Part shown: positions 1 to 8,533 of the stretch, one piece after another
Numbering within the stretch: position 1 is the first letter of the stretch
Layout: every line of letters begins with the position of its first letter
DNA from: Streptomyces sp. TN58
GTDB taxonomy: Bacteria; Actinomycetota; Actinomycetes; Streptomycetales; Streptomycetaceae
Assembly (NCBI RefSeq): GCF_001941845.1
Contig: NZ_CP018870.1
Span: 6,424,001-6,488,000, forward strand
DNA: 64,000 nt
Reading direction: 5' to 3'
The notes under the pieces: model-generated
Databases searched by the model: none
Told to the model about the DNA's origin: nothing
Seen by the model: the letters and a program-made list of their open reading frames with translations, nothing else
Translations under genes and position numbers: made by a program

Positions 1-710
1 ATGGCGCCCACGACCCGCCAGGCGTAGAAGTAGGCCTCGGCGCCGTCCTCGCTCATGTGGATGCCGAGCCGGTGCATCGCGTCGAGGACGAGGAGGGAGA
101 AGCAGATCTGCCCCCCGATCATGTCCTCCTGGCAGATGGGCAGCCCGTCCTGCTCGACGTCCCAGTGGCCGCCGTGGCGCAGGTGGTGGCGGACCGCCGC
201 GTGCAGCAGCCGCACCTTCTGCGCGGCGGGAATGAACTTGCTGCCCTCCGCGAAGGAGTTCGTCTGCATGAGGTAGGTGACGAACTGCCCGGTGTTGGCC
301 ATCCGCCGCGAGGGGTAGGCCAGGGAGTGCGTCGAGGCGAGCAGCCGGGACAGCCGGGGGATGGCGTACGTCGCGGGCATGGCCGCGAAGGACAGGCCGG
401 TGTTGATGTGGGCCGCGTTGTCCATGAAGAACAGCCGGGCCTGCTCCATCACGTCCCAGTCCACCCAGCTGGGCGGCATGGCGGTCGCCTCGAAGTAGGA
501 ACGGGCGGACTGCGGCAGCTGCTCGGGGAGCTTGTCGCCGGTGGTGGTGAAGAACCGCATGAGGGTGTTGAGGTCGCCGACCTCCTCACGGCGGAACATC
601 TCGGCGACGGTCTCGTCGGCGAGCGGATCGCCCTGCATGCGCAGGGCGTCGAGCGCGGCGTGGTCGTAACGGGTGCGCGCCGGGGCGGTCTTGGTGGCGT
701 TGGCGTTCAC
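1..710 (-). CDS. MpaB-family oxygenase-like protein (DUF2236), C-terminus cut by window edge
   Basis: The reading frame runs off the left edge, so only about 236 N-terminal residues are visible. The pattern fits the MpaB/DUF2236 family, which includes the haem-dependent rubber oxygenase Lcp: a run of helices, then R-L-L-H-A-A-V-R and a later G-L-P-I-C-Q-E-D segment followed by Y-A-W-R-V-V-G. The GTG at 708-710 is chosen because AAGGA lies about 8 bases upstream. The next gene upstream on the same strand is a polyprenyl diphosphate synthase, so an isoprenoid-derived substrate is plausible but only inferred. I cannot see whether the family's haem ligands are all present because the frame is incomplete. 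Confidence 0.8.
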   Translation of the reverse strand, partial: MNANATKTAPARTRYDHAALDALRMQGDPLADETVAEMFRREEVGDLNTLMRFFTTTGDKLPEQLPQSARSYFEATAMPPSWVDWDVMEQARLFFMDNAAHINTGLSFAAMPATYAIPRLSRLLASTHSLAYPSRRMANTGQFVTYLMQTNSFAEGSKFIPAAQKVRLLHAAVRHHLRHGGHWDVEQDGLPICQEDMIGGQICFSLLVLDAMHRLGIHMSEDGAEAYFYAWRVVGA

Positions 711-880
711 GTCGGTCGTCCTTGTCGTGTCGTGGGGTGCGGGACCGGCCGGGCCGGTCCCGGGCGGCCTCCGCGGCGGCGGGAGCCCGGTGGCGGCGCC
801 GGCGAGGGGGCGGTGCCGGGGCGCGGTGCCGGGGGCGCGGTGGTGGGGGGGCGCGGTGGTGGGGGGACGCGGTCGCCCGG

Positions 881-1915
881 CTACAGGGAGCGGTCGGCGG
901 CCGTCGCGGCCAGCTCCCTCAGCGCGGACCGGGCCTCGGCGGGCATCGCCGCGAGGTCCAGCGCGGCCCCGGCCCGGCCGATGCGCTCGCGGATCATCGC
1001 CTCGACCTGCTGCCTGGCCCCGCAGCGCTCCATCAGCTCGCGGACCGAGGAGGCCTCCTCCTCGCCCAGCTCCGGATTGCCGACCAGCTTCGCGAGCAGC
1101 CGGCGGTCGTCGGGTCCGGCCGCCGCCACGGTCAGCGCGAGCAGCGCCGTGGGTTTGGCGTCCCGCAGGTCGTCCAGGTTCGACTTGCCCGTCCGCGCGG
1201 GCTCGCCGAAGGTCCCGAGCAGGTCGTCGCGCAGCTGGAAGGCCTCGCCGAGCGGGAGGCCGTAGCCGGAGAAGGCCTCCAGCAGGGCACGGGAGCCACC
1301 GCCGAGAGTGGCGCCCAGGTGCAGCGGCCGCTCCACCGTGTACTTGGCCGTCTTGAAGCGGGCGACCTCCAGGGACTCCGCCACCAGCGGCTCCCGCTCC
1401 GTACGCGCCTGGGTGCGCAGCACCTCCAGGAACTCGCCGGCCATCGTCTCGCGCAGCAGGGTGGACCAGAGCGGAACGGTCCGGGCCAGGTAGGCCCCGG
1501 GCAGTCCGCAGGAGGTGAACACGTGCCCGGCGTACCCCATCAGCAGGTCGCCGAGGATCATGGCGAGGGCGGTGGAGCGCTGCCCGTTCGCGGCGAAGGC
1601 GGCGTGCGCGGTGAGCTGCCCGTGCCGCATCCGGCTGTCGTCGATGATGTCGTCGTGGGTGCAGGCCGCGGCGTGGACGAGTTCCATCGCGGCCGCGGCC
1701 CGGATGACCCCCTCGCAGTCCGGCTGGCCGGCCGCCCGCCACCCCCAGTACAGGAAGGCGGCCCGGATCCGCTTGCCGCGGGCCAGGGACCGGCGCAACT
1801 GCTCGGACAGCGGGGTGAGTTCGGCGTGCAGGCCGAGCAGGGCCTGCTCCTCCTCGTCGGCCAGCCGGACCAGCACCTCGTCGATGCGTTCCTTGAAGCC
1901 GGTGTGGTCATGCAC
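881..1915 (-). CDS. Polyprenyl (isoprenoid) diphosphate synthase
   Basis: A 344-residue trans-isoprenyl diphosphate synthase, which condenses isopentenyl diphosphate onto an allylic diphosphate. The first aspartate-rich motif is visible as DDIIDDS, after the family's A-A-M-E-L-V-H-A-A segment, and the second as FQLRDDLLG. A KRIRAAF segment near the N-terminus matches the substrate-binding G-K-x-x-R region. Length is normal for geranylgeranyl/farnesyl diphosphate synthases, and chain length cannot be told by eye. It starts at GTG, overlapping the last 8 bases of the small gene upstream, so the pair is probably translationally coupled. The MpaB-like gene follows about 170 bases downstream across a G-rich spacer. 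Confidence 0.9.
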   Translation of the reverse strand: MHDHTGFKERIDEVLVRLADEEEQALLGLHAELTPLSEQLRRSLARGKRIRAAFLYWGWRAAGQPDCEGVIRAAAAMELVHAAACTHDDIIDDSRMRHGQLTAHAAFAANGQRSTALAMILGDLLMGYAGHVFTSCGLPGAYLARTVPLWSTLLRETMAGEFLEVLRTQARTEREPLVAESLEVARFKTAKYTVERPLHLGATLGGGSRALLEAFSGYGLPLGEAFQLRDDLLGTFGEPARTGKSNLDDLRDAKPTALLALTVAAAGPDDRRLLAKLVGNPELGEEEASSVRELMERCGARQQVEAMIRERIGRAGAALDLAAMPAEARSALRELAATAADRSL

Positions 1916-2258
1916 AGGGGCGGCCCTCGGAGGTGGTCTGCTCCGCGACGCGCCGGGCCATGGTGTCCAGGTAGTTCTCGTTGCCCATGCCCGCCCGGCG
2001 GGTGGCCAGTTCGCCGCGCTTGCGCAGCTCCACGACTCCCTCGGTGAGCAGTTCGCGCAGGTCGGCGCGGCGTAGCGCGTCCTGCGCGCGGTCGGCGGTC
2101 TGCCGCAGGTGGTCGAGGGCCAGATCGGCCGCTCCGGCGGCGAGCAGCGTCAGGAGTTCCAGGGACGCGCCCGCGGCGCCGGCGCCCCCGGGCCGCTCCT
2201 GGCGCTGCCGTTCCTGTTCCCCGTGGTATGCGGTCTGGTCGTGTTCGGTCTGGGACAT
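1908..2258 (-). CDS. Small helical protein of unknown function, isoprenoid operon
   Basis: A 116-residue protein of unrecognised family. The ATG at 2256-2258 is chosen over an in-frame upstream start at 2441 because AGGAGT sits 10 bases before it. The first 30 residues are rich in Q, E and G and probably disordered. The rest is predicted helical, with repeated A-L-R-R-A-D-L-R-E-L-type segments and a C-terminal G-N-E-N-Y-L-D-T-M-A-R-R stretch. It overlaps the start of the polyprenyl diphosphate synthase, suggesting an accessory or partner role. There is no signal peptide or membrane segment. Confidence 0.7.
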   Translation of the reverse strand: MSQTEHDQTAYHGEQERQRQERPGGAGAAGASLELLTLLAAGAADLALDHLRQTADRAQDALRRADLRELLTEGVVELRKRGELATRRAGMGNENYLDTMARRVAEQTTSEGRPCA

Positions 2259-2619
2259 GCTCGGGTGCACTCCTGGTCGCGTCGCGCCTCGTGGTGTCGG
2301 CGAAGGCGGCCGCCGGTCGCTCCGGTGGCCGCCCCTGGTCCTGCGGAGCCAGTCAACCCAGTACCGTCCCCGCGCGGCGAACCGCGACCGGTGATCTCCC
2401 CCGCACGAGCACGGAGTTTCCACCGGGAGAGTGATCATCACCGCTACGGACGATCACCACCGCCGCCTGAGGTGTAGGGGGTGTCCGGCGGATCAGGGCC
2501 GGGCCCGGGCTGTCCGGCACCGCGCGTTGCCGCGTTGTCGTCGGTCGCCGACGCTCCGCGTCGACTCCCTCCTCCGCCTTGCGATCCACGGCACCGGACA
2601 GCCCGAGCTGTCCGCCCCT
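2259..2619. other. Intergenic stretch upstream of the isoprenoid group
   Basis: No convincing gene on either strand. On the minus strand this must hold the promoter of the isoprenoid group. A short AT-richer patch around 2430-2455 includes a TGATCA palindrome, but no clear -35/-10 pair could be fixed. A partial copy of the terminator arm (GGGTGTCCGGCGG) occurs near 2480-2493 as an unpaired sequence. Confidence 0.5.
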
Positions 2620-2654
2620 GACCGCCGGACACCCCCTAGGGGTGTCCGGCGGTC
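2620..2654 (-). terminator. Perfect 16-bp hairpin at the end of the glycosidase operon
   Basis: GACCGCCGGACACCCC (2620-2635) and GGGGTGTCCGGCGGTC (2639-2654) are exact reverse complements around a 3-base loop. The right arm overlaps the stop codon of the GH89 gene, so the hairpin forms immediately at the end of that mRNA. There is no T-run, which is usual for Streptomyces terminators. Confidence 0.8.
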
Positions 2655-4959
2655 AGCCGGCGGCCGCCGGAGGAAGGGCCGCCGCCACCGCCGCGGCCAG
2701 CCGGTGGGGGTCCCCGCCCGGCCGGTCCGGGTGCCGGGTGGTCCGCCGGGCCCACTCCTCCTCGAAGGCGTGCCAGTCGATCTCCCTCGGCTGGGCCTTG
2801 CGGACCAGCGCCTCGTCCAGCGCCGCGAAGTAGGCAGCCCACCGCCGGGCGTACAACTCCGAGACCAGACCGCTCCATTCACGGTTGGCGTAGTCGTGCA
2901 GGAAGCCGCCCTCGCTGGTGCTCCGCCGGCCCCACACGCTCAGCAGCGAGCGGGCGTCGTACTCGTACCGGTCCTGCTCGGCCCGGTCCGCGCCCTGGGA
3001 GCGGGCCCTGGCGAGCCAGGTCCCGAGGAGCAGGTTCGGGTCGGAGCCGGTCACCTGGTCCAACAGCCGCATGGTGTCCTGCCATTCGGCCGTCAGCGTG
3101 CGGAAGCGGGCCAGGTCCTTGGCCTCGTAGGCCGCCTTGATCCTCGGAAGCAGCACCCGCGAATGGTTGGCGAGGGCCTGCCGCGCGGTGTCCACCAGGT
3201 CGAAGCGGTAGGCGCTGGAGCCGCGCAGCGCCGGGTCCACCTTCAGCAGGTGGTCCAGGGCCCGGCGTACCGAACCGGCCGGATAGCGCATGGACTTGGG
3301 GCTCCAGTGCGCCGCCCCCGCCGCGGACAGGCTCGGCCGGGCGCTGAAGAGGCTGTCCTGCGACTCCGACCACAGCCCCGAGGAGGTGCTGTACGGGCCC
3401 TTGCGCAGCTCCTCCCAGGCGGCGGCGGCCTCGGCGTCGGGGCGGCCGTAGCGGCGGGCCGCGAAGCCGGCGAACCACGCGCGGTGGTCGATCGGCCCGG
3501 CGTCCCAGGCGAGGTCGGTGAAGAGGTCGAACGCCGCCGGATTGGTCCCGGTGGCCTCCGGCAGGTAGGCGATGCCGGCCAGCGCGCTGTTGCCCTTGGC
3601 CCGCCAGGGGCCGAAGCGTTCGAGCCACACCGAGGTGTTCGCACCGACCGTCGTGTGCCCGCCGAAGTTGTAGATGGTGCCCATCGCGTACGGGGCGCCG
3701 CCCCAGCGGGTCTCGCGGTCCAGCCGGTTGTACCGGTCGGACAGCCCGTCCAGGATCAGCAGCCGGGAGGTGTCCACCCCGGCCAGCAGCTCCGGCGTCG
3801 GGTCGTCCTGCCAGCCCAGCACGGCCCACAGCGCCCCCGGGTGCGCGGCGTGCAGCGCGGCCTGGATGGCGCCCGCCGCCGCGCCGACGTCGACGGAGCC
3901 GGTCTGCCCGCCCTCGTGCAGGGGGCTCATCCGGTACATCGTGCTGTCCCCGAACACCGCGCGCTGCTCCGCGTAGTAGGCGGCGGCCAGCTTCGCGAAG
4001 ACGGGCGAGGCGGGATCCAGCCAGTCGGGGCGGTCGAAGCCCGCCCAGTCGCCCTGGGCGACCGTGGCCGCACCCGCGTTGCGGGCGGCGAAGCCGGGCG
4101 GCACGGTGCCGAAGTAGCCGGGCAGCACCGGCGTCATGCCGAGCCCGCGCAGCTGGTCGGCGATCCGTCCGCCGAGCTCGGCGCGTTCGCGCATCAGCCG
4201 CTCGGAGACCGGGCCGCCGAAGCCGCTGAGGTTCTGCAGCAGCCACCAGCTCTGGTGGGCGGGTCCGGGGATCCACTGCCGCAGTTCCTCGGCGGAGTAC
4301 CCGAAGCGCTGGAGCGCCCGGTGGTACGGGTACTCCGCGCCGACCTGCACGAACACCTCGTTGATGCCGTGCAGGGCCAGCAGGTCGATCTGCCGCTGGT
4401 GTTCCTCGAAGGTGCGGTACGGGCCCGAGTACCCGTCGTCGGTGTCGTTGAGTGCGTAGCGGTGCGGGACCAGCGCACTGCGGGTGACCGGCGCCGGTAC
4501 GGCCGGCAGCCGGGCGGGCAGTATGCCGATGCTGTCGCCGGGCCAGCCGATGTCGGCGCCGGCGACGTGCTGGAGGTACCAGCCCACGCCCGTGAGCAGG
4601 GTGGCCCCGGTGCTGCCGCGCACGGTGATCGCGCCGGCGGTCCCGGAGACCGTGAAGGTGTCGGCTCCGGCGGCCGGATCGGCCACCAGGGTGAACTGGC
4701 GGGCGTGCCGCGGGAGCAGCCGCTCCAGGGCGGCGCGCGCGGGCGCGGTGTCGAAGGTCGCCCCCGGCAGGAGCCGTACGCCGGCACGCGCGGACGACCC
4801 CGCGCCCGGGGCGGTGGCTCCGGGCGCGGGGGCCGCGCAGACCACGGCCAGCAGCGTCGCGCAGAGCGCGGCGAGGGCGACCGGGCGGGCGACAGGGCGG
4901 ATGGCGGGCAGGTGGGTGCCGGGCAGGCGGCGCCCGCTTCGGGGCATCGGGTTCGTCAT
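2653..4959 (-). CDS. Secreted alpha-N-acetylglucosaminidase, GH89 (NAGLU-like)
   Basis: A 768-residue homologue of NAGLU, which removes terminal alpha-linked N-acetylglucosamine from glycans. The N-terminus (about 1-50) is basic then hydrophobic and alanine-rich, a signal peptide. An N-terminal alpha/beta domain follows, then the large barrel domain containing the family's N-F-G-G-H motif (YNFGGHTTVGAN, comparable with the N-F-G-G-N-H region of human NAGLU) and the segment MSPLHEGGQTG. The C-terminal helical domain ends in an alanine/proline tail. It begins 16 bases after the stop of the GH27 gene, so the two form one operon. The GH family call is confident; the natural substrate is inferred. 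Confidence 0.9.
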   Translation of the reverse strand: MTNPMPRSGRRLPGTHLPAIRPVARPVALAALCATLLAVVCAAPAPGATAPGAGSSARAGVRLLPGATFDTAPARAALERLLPRHARQFTLVADPAAGADTFTVSGTAGAITVRGSTGATLLTGVGWYLQHVAGADIGWPGDSIGILPARLPAVPAPVTRSALVPHRYALNDTDDGYSGPYRTFEEHQRQIDLLALHGINEVFVQVGAEYPYHRALQRFGYSAEELRQWIPGPAHQSWWLLQNLSGFGGPVSERLMRERAELGGRIADQLRGLGMTPVLPGYFGTVPPGFAARNAGAATVAQGDWAGFDRPDWLDPASPVFAKLAAAYYAEQRAVFGDSTMYRMSPLHEGGQTGSVDVGAAAGAIQAALHAAHPGALWAVLGWQDDPTPELLAGVDTSRLLILDGLSDRYNRLDRETRWGGAPYAMGTIYNFGGHTTVGANTSVWLERFGPWRAKGNSALAGIAYLPEATGTNPAAFDLFTDLAWDAGPIDHRAWFAGFAARRYGRPDAEAAAAWEELRKGPYSTSSGLWSESQDSLFSARPSLSAAGAAHWSPKSMRYPAGSVRRALDHLLKVDPALRGSSAYRFDLVDTARQALANHSRVLLPRIKAAYEAKDLARFRTLTAEWQDTMRLLDQVTGSDPNLLLGTWLARARSQGADRAEQDRYEYDARSLLSVWGRRSTSEGGFLHDYANREWSGLVSELYARRWAAYFAALDEALVRKAQPREIDWHAFEEEWARRTTRHPDRPGGDPHRLAAAVAAALPPAAAG

Positions 4960-4975
4960 CCGTTCGCTCGGGCCG

Positions 4976-6664
4976 TCAGACCGGCAGGGACCAGGCCTGG
5001 TCGACCCGGTGCTCGCCGCAGGGGGTCAGCCGCAGCCGCTCGGCCGGGGCGTCGGGAGTGGCGGCCCGGGCGGGCGCGGTCAGGCACATGCCGCTCGCCT
5101 CCTCCACGAGGGACCCGTCACGCCGGTGGTGCCAGCTCTGGCCGGGCTGCCCGCTGTGCCGCGGCGCGCAGTCGGCCAGCTCCACGGCGCCGTTCTCGCC
5201 CGCCGACAGGCATTCGCCGGCCAGCCGCAGGCGGTTGTCGTCACCCAGGAACCACCGCTGGTCGGGGGCCCCGGTGCAGCCCGCCATCACGACCGCGCCG
5301 ACACCGCTGGTGTTGGCCCCGTCCGCGCACCGGACGCCGTCACCGACGATCTGCCCGGTCGGAACGGCCTCGGCGCAACCGCGCGGGCTGAGCCGCCACA
5401 CGGCGGTGTCATGGCCGGCCAGCTTCCCGGTCAGCGCGTCGGAGACCTCGGTGCGCGCGCCGCTCCACAGGTCCTGCGCATCGGCCGTGCACGCGTTCAG
5501 GCCGATCTCGTCCAGCGGCACCCTGATGTCGCGGGTGTTCGACGAGCGGTTGAGGACGGCCACCGCCCGGTCGCCGTTCGCGAGCGGGCGGACCAGGATC
5601 TCGAAGGTGGCGTTGGAGGAGACCACGGCGCCCTGGCGGCCCATCGGGTCCTGGTCCAGGGCGATCAGCCGGGTGTTGCCGAGGGCGTCGAGGCCCGCCG
5701 GGGTCAGCTTCGAGACGTCGGAGGACAGGATGAAGGGGGCCGCCATCATGGCCCAGAGGGCCACCTGGCTGCGGCTCTCGGCCGCCGTGAGGCCGGGGGC
5801 GCCCGCGATCAGGAAGTCGGGGTCGTTCCAGTTGCCGGGGCCCGCGTACCGGCCGAGCCACCGGTTGTAGCCGTAGTTGCCCATCACCGAACTCCACCGC
5901 GAGGTGGCGGGCGAGGCGGGGTTGTGGACCTTGATGTCCTTGCCCTCGCGCCACAGCTGGCCGGTCTCGCCGACCCAGCCGAGCACCTTGTGCCAGTCGG
6001 AGCCGCCCCACTCGCCCTGCTGGAAGTAGGCGGGGGCGGAGGCCGACAGGACCATGTCCCGGCCGCTCTCGCGCAGGGCCTTCGCGACGGCGTTGTAGGC
6101 GTCCCGGTAGGCCTGCTCCTTCGTGCGGCCCTCCGGCACCCACAGGTTGCAGCCGTCCATCTTGACGTAGTCGACCTTCCAGGACGCGAACTGCCGTGCG
6201 TCCCGGGCGTAGTGGTCCGGCCCGCCGCCCTCGGGGGCGCCGCTGCCGGGGTACTTCTCGCACGTGAGGGAACCGGCGTCCTGGTAGATGCCGAACTTAA
6301 GGCCCTTGGCGTGCAGGTACTCGCCCAGCCAGGCCATGCCGTGCGGGAACTTCGCGGTGTCGACCACCAGGTTGCCCCGCGCGTCCCGGCTCCTGGTCAT
6401 CCAGCAGTCGTCCACGGTCACCGTGTCGTAGCCCTTGGCGGCGAGCCCCGTCGAGACGAGGGCGTCGGCGTTGGCGACCACCTTGGCCTCGTCGATGTCG
6501 CACATGTAGTGCGCCCAGTTGTTCCAGCCCATGGGAGGGGTGAGCGCGAGCGGGGTGTCCGAGGTCGCCCGGGGCTCGGCCGCCACCGGGGCGGGGGAGA
6601 GCGCGAGGGCGAACAGGGCGGCCGCGGTCAGGCAGGGGAGCGTTGCGCGCAGGCGAGGCGGCAC
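4976..6664 (-). CDS. Secreted alpha-galactosidase, GH27 with C-terminal ricin-type lectin domain
   Basis: A 562-residue glycosidase. The GTG start at 6662-6664 is chosen because AAGGAG lies 5 bases upstream; a longer frame begins before the promoter. Residues 1-29 are a signal peptide ending in A-P-V-A-A. The GH27 barrel opens with TPPMGWNNW. The nucleophile is the Asp of YVKMDGC (about residue 170) and the acid/base is the Asp of WNDPDFL (about 281). A beta-sandwich follows, then from about residue 440 a cysteine-rich region with Q-R-W and Q-A-W repeats typical of a ricin B carbohydrate-binding module. First gene of the operon with GH89. Confidence 0.93.
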   Translation of the reverse strand: MPPRLRATLPCLTAAALFALALSPAPVAAEPRATSDTPLALTPPMGWNNWAHYMCDIDEAKVVANADALVSTGLAAKGYDTVTVDDCWMTRSRDARGNLVVDTAKFPHGMAWLGEYLHAKGLKFGIYQDAGSLTCEKYPGSGAPEGGGPDHYARDARQFASWKVDYVKMDGCNLWVPEGRTKEQAYRDAYNAVAKALRESGRDMVLSASAPAYFQQGEWGGSDWHKVLGWVGETGQLWREGKDIKVHNPASPATSRWSSVMGNYGYNRWLGRYAGPGNWNDPDFLIAGAPGLTAAESRSQVALWAMMAAPFILSSDVSKLTPAGLDALGNTRLIALDQDPMGRQGAVVSSNATFEILVRPLANGDRAVAVLNRSSNTRDIRVPLDEIGLNACTADAQDLWSGARTEVSDALTGKLAGHDTAVWRLSPRGCAEAVPTGQIVGDGVRCADGANTSGVGAVVMAGCTGAPDQRWFLGDDNRLRLAGECLSAGENGAVELADCAPRHSGQPGQSWHHRRDGSLVEEASGMCLTAPARAATPDAPAERLRLTPCGEHRVDQAWSLPV

Positions 6665-6698
6665 GGGGTCTCCTTGACGTGGGGGCAGTCGTGCGCCC

Positions 6699-6727
6699 AG
6701 TGCAGCGACGCCGCTACGCAGTGTCAA
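6699..6727 (-). promoter_or_regulatory. Candidate promoter of the GH27-GH89 operon
   Basis: On the minus strand a perfect -35 hexamer TTGACA (6722-6727) is followed after 17 bases by TGCACT (6699-6704), a weak -10. The predicted transcript would start near 6692, about 25 bases before the GTG, leaving room for the AAGGAG site. The -35 and the spacing are convincing, the -10 less so. Confidence 0.5.
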
Positions 6728-6792
6728 CGCAAGTCGCTGGTTGTCGGCTGATGACCAGCAATATGGCTGCAATCGATGTCACACGAAAGAGG

Positions 6793-6819
6793 AGATACGG
6801 CGTATGATACGATGTATCT
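6793..6819 (+). promoter_or_regulatory. 27-bp dyad operator with embedded -10 box before the TetR gene
   Basis: AGATAC (6793-6798) pairs with GTATCT (6814-6819), and CGTAT (6801-6805) pairs with ATACG (6807-6811), both around base 6806. Eleven of 13 half-site positions match. A consensus-like -10 hexamer TATGAT lies at 6803-6808 inside the dyad, so a bound dimer would block RNA polymerase. The TetR-family gene starts right after it, which points to autoregulation. Confidence 0.75.
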
Positions 6820-6820
6820 T

Positions 6821-7462
6821 ATGCCGAGGAGTTCCGACGCCCTGGACCGCGCCACCCCCGGGGCCATCGCCGCCGCCGCGCTGCGGATCCTCGACGAGGA
6901 GGGGCCGCAGCGCCTCAGCTTCCGCACCCTCGCCGACCGGCTCGGCGTCTCCCACGCCACCGTCCAGCGCCGCTGCGCGGACCTCGCCGGACTGCTCGAC
7001 CTGTGCACCGAGCACCTGGCCGCACAGCTCCCCGAGATCCCCGCCGGAACGGACTGGGCCGAGGCCACCGAGCAGCGCTTCCGCGCGCTGTACCTGCTCC
7101 TCACCGCCCACCCCGGCCTGCTCGTGCTGCGCGGCGGCCGGCCCTGGCTCGGGCGGCAGCTGCTGGCCCGCCTCGTCGAGCCCGCCCTCGCCGACAGCGT
7201 CGCCGCGGGGATGACCGTCACCGAGGCGATCAGCGCGTACCGCCGCATGTACCTGCTCACCCTGGGCAGCGCCGCCTTCGTCGACCACCGGGATCCGGCT
7301 GCCGCCACCTCCGCCTCGCGCGCCGCCCTGGCCGCACTCGACCCCGAGGAGTTCCCCGTGCTCTCCGGCGGACTGCCCGACGTACTGCCGGCCCTCACGG
7401 ACCACGAGGTGTACTACGGCGCCCTGCGCCAGCTGATCCAGGCCGCCCGGCCCGCCACCTGA
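6821..7462 (+). CDS. TetR-family transcriptional regulator
   Basis: About 213 residues. The N-terminal helix-turn-helix reads I-A-A-A-A-L-R-I-L-D-E-E-G then F-R-T-L-A-D-R-L-G-V-S-H-A-T-V-Q-R-R, as in TetR proteins. The rest is the helical ligand/dimer domain, of unknown ligand. The start is uncertain: ATG 6821 sits 13 bases after an embedded TATGAT, implying a leaderless or nearly leaderless mRNA; ATG 6812 and ATG 6776 are in frame. The GAGGAG at 6789-6794 is too far from 6812 or 6821 to be a normal ribosome site. The dehydratase gene follows after 14 bases and is the likely co-regulated partner. Confidence 0.85.
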   Translation: MPRSSDALDRATPGAIAAAALRILDEEGPQRLSFRTLADRLGVSHATVQRRCADLAGLLDLCTEHLAAQLPEIPAGTDWAEATEQRFRALYLLLTAHPGLLVLRGGRPWLGRQLLARLVEPALADSVAAGMTVTEAISAYRRMYLLTLGSAAFVDHRDPAAATSASRAALAALDPEEFPVLSGGLPDVLPALTDHEVYYGALRQLIQAARPAT

Positions 7463-7476
7463 TGGGGAGACCGACC

Positions 7477-8478
7477 ATGAAGCGACCGCAGAACGCGCAG
7501 GACACGCACCCGCACCCGCACGGGGGGCACCCGCACCGGCAGCACCCGCGGCGGCTCGACTACGCGGCCGTGCGGGCAGCCGCCGCGCGCATCGCCGGCG
7601 GGGTGCGGCCCGTCACGGTGGCTCCCGCGGCCGACGGCGTCTGGTACGCCCTGGAGTACCTCCAGCACACCGGCACCTTCAAGGCGCGCGGCGCCCGCAA
7701 CTTCCTCGCCGCCCACCACGAGGCCGGCACCCTCCCGGCCGCCGGCGTCACCATCGCCTCCGGCGGCAACGCCGGGCTCGCCTGCGCCTGGGCCGCCCGT
7801 GCGCTCGACGTACCCGCCACGGTGTTCCTGCCCGCCAACGCCCCCCGCGTGAAGGTGGACCGGCTGCGCGGCTACGGGGCCGGCGTCCGCCTCGTCGGCG
7901 ACCGGTACGCCGAAGCACAGGCCGCCTGCCAGGAGTTCGCCGCCGCGAGCGGCGCGCTCAGCAGCCACGCCTACGACCACCCGCTCATCGCGGCCGGCGC
8001 CGGGACCCTGCTCGACGAGATCCGCGAGGCCCTGCCCGGGCTGGACACCGTGGTCGTGGCGGTGGGCGGCGGCGGACTGTTCGCGGGAGTGGCCACGGCC
8101 GCGCGCGAGCACGGCGTACGGGTGGTGGCGGCCGAACCGGAGAACTGCCGGGCCCTGAACGCGGCCCTGGAGGCGGGCCGGGTCGTCGACGTCACCGTGG
8201 ACTCGGTGGCGGCCGACTCCCTGGGGGCCACCCGCGTCTCGGCCGACGCGCTGGCGGCGGCGCAGGAGAAGAACGTCACCTCGGTCCTCGTGGCGGACGA
8301 GGCGATCACGGCCGCGCGGCGCGCCGTGTGGGAGGAGCACCGGATCGTGGTCGAGGCCGGCGCGGCCACCGCCCTGGCGGCGTACCACGGCGCGCCGGAG
8401 CCGCTGGGGGAGCGGGTCGCCGTCGTCCTCTGCGGGGCCAACACCGACCCCGGGGACCTGACCGGCCCCGTCGCCTGA
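7477..8478 (+). CDS. PLP-dependent threonine/serine dehydratase-like enzyme
   Basis: 333 residues, fold type II PLP enzyme, expected to deaminate serine or threonine to a 2-oxo acid. The PLP lysine lies in TGTFKARGARN, a variant of the S-F-K-x-R-G-A motif. A-S-G-G-N-A-G-L-A binds substrate, and VAVGGGGLFAG is the glycine loop that holds the PLP phosphate. The first 25 residues are rich in H, P and Q (D-T-H-P-H-P-H-G-G-H-P-H-R-Q-H) and are unlike the family, a possible metal-binding tail. The start has GGGGAG 7 bases upstream. Likely an operon with the TetR gene. Confidence 0.88.
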   Translation: MKRPQNAQDTHPHPHGGHPHRQHPRRLDYAAVRAAAARIAGGVRPVTVAPAADGVWYALEYLQHTGTFKARGARNFLAAHHEAGTLPAAGVTIASGGNAGLACAWAARALDVPATVFLPANAPRVKVDRLRGYGAGVRLVGDRYAEAQAACQEFAAASGALSSHAYDHPLIAAGAGTLLDEIREALPGLDTVVVAVGGGGLFAGVATAAREHGVRVVAAEPENCRALNAALEAGRVVDVTVDSVAADSLGATRVSADALAAAQEKNVTSVLVADEAITAARRAVWEEHRIVVEAGAATALAAYHGAPEPLGERVAVVLCGANTDPGDLTGPVA

Positions 8479-8533
8479 AGCCGGGGGCCGCGGTCGGGCG
8501 GTGGCGGCCGGGCGCCGAGGGACTGAGGCCGGG

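Noticed and set aside
57..2047. Long plus-strand frames of 186-441 residues over the isoprenoid genes
   Set aside because: They are antisense shadows of the MpaB-like and polyprenyl synthase genes with arginine/glycine-biased composition and no ribosome sites; the minus strand has the clear motifs.
2431..6751. Plus-strand frames of 986 and 755 residues
   Set aside because: They lie opposite the GH89 and GH27 genes, which carry signal peptides and catalytic motifs; the plus frames are low-complexity shadows.
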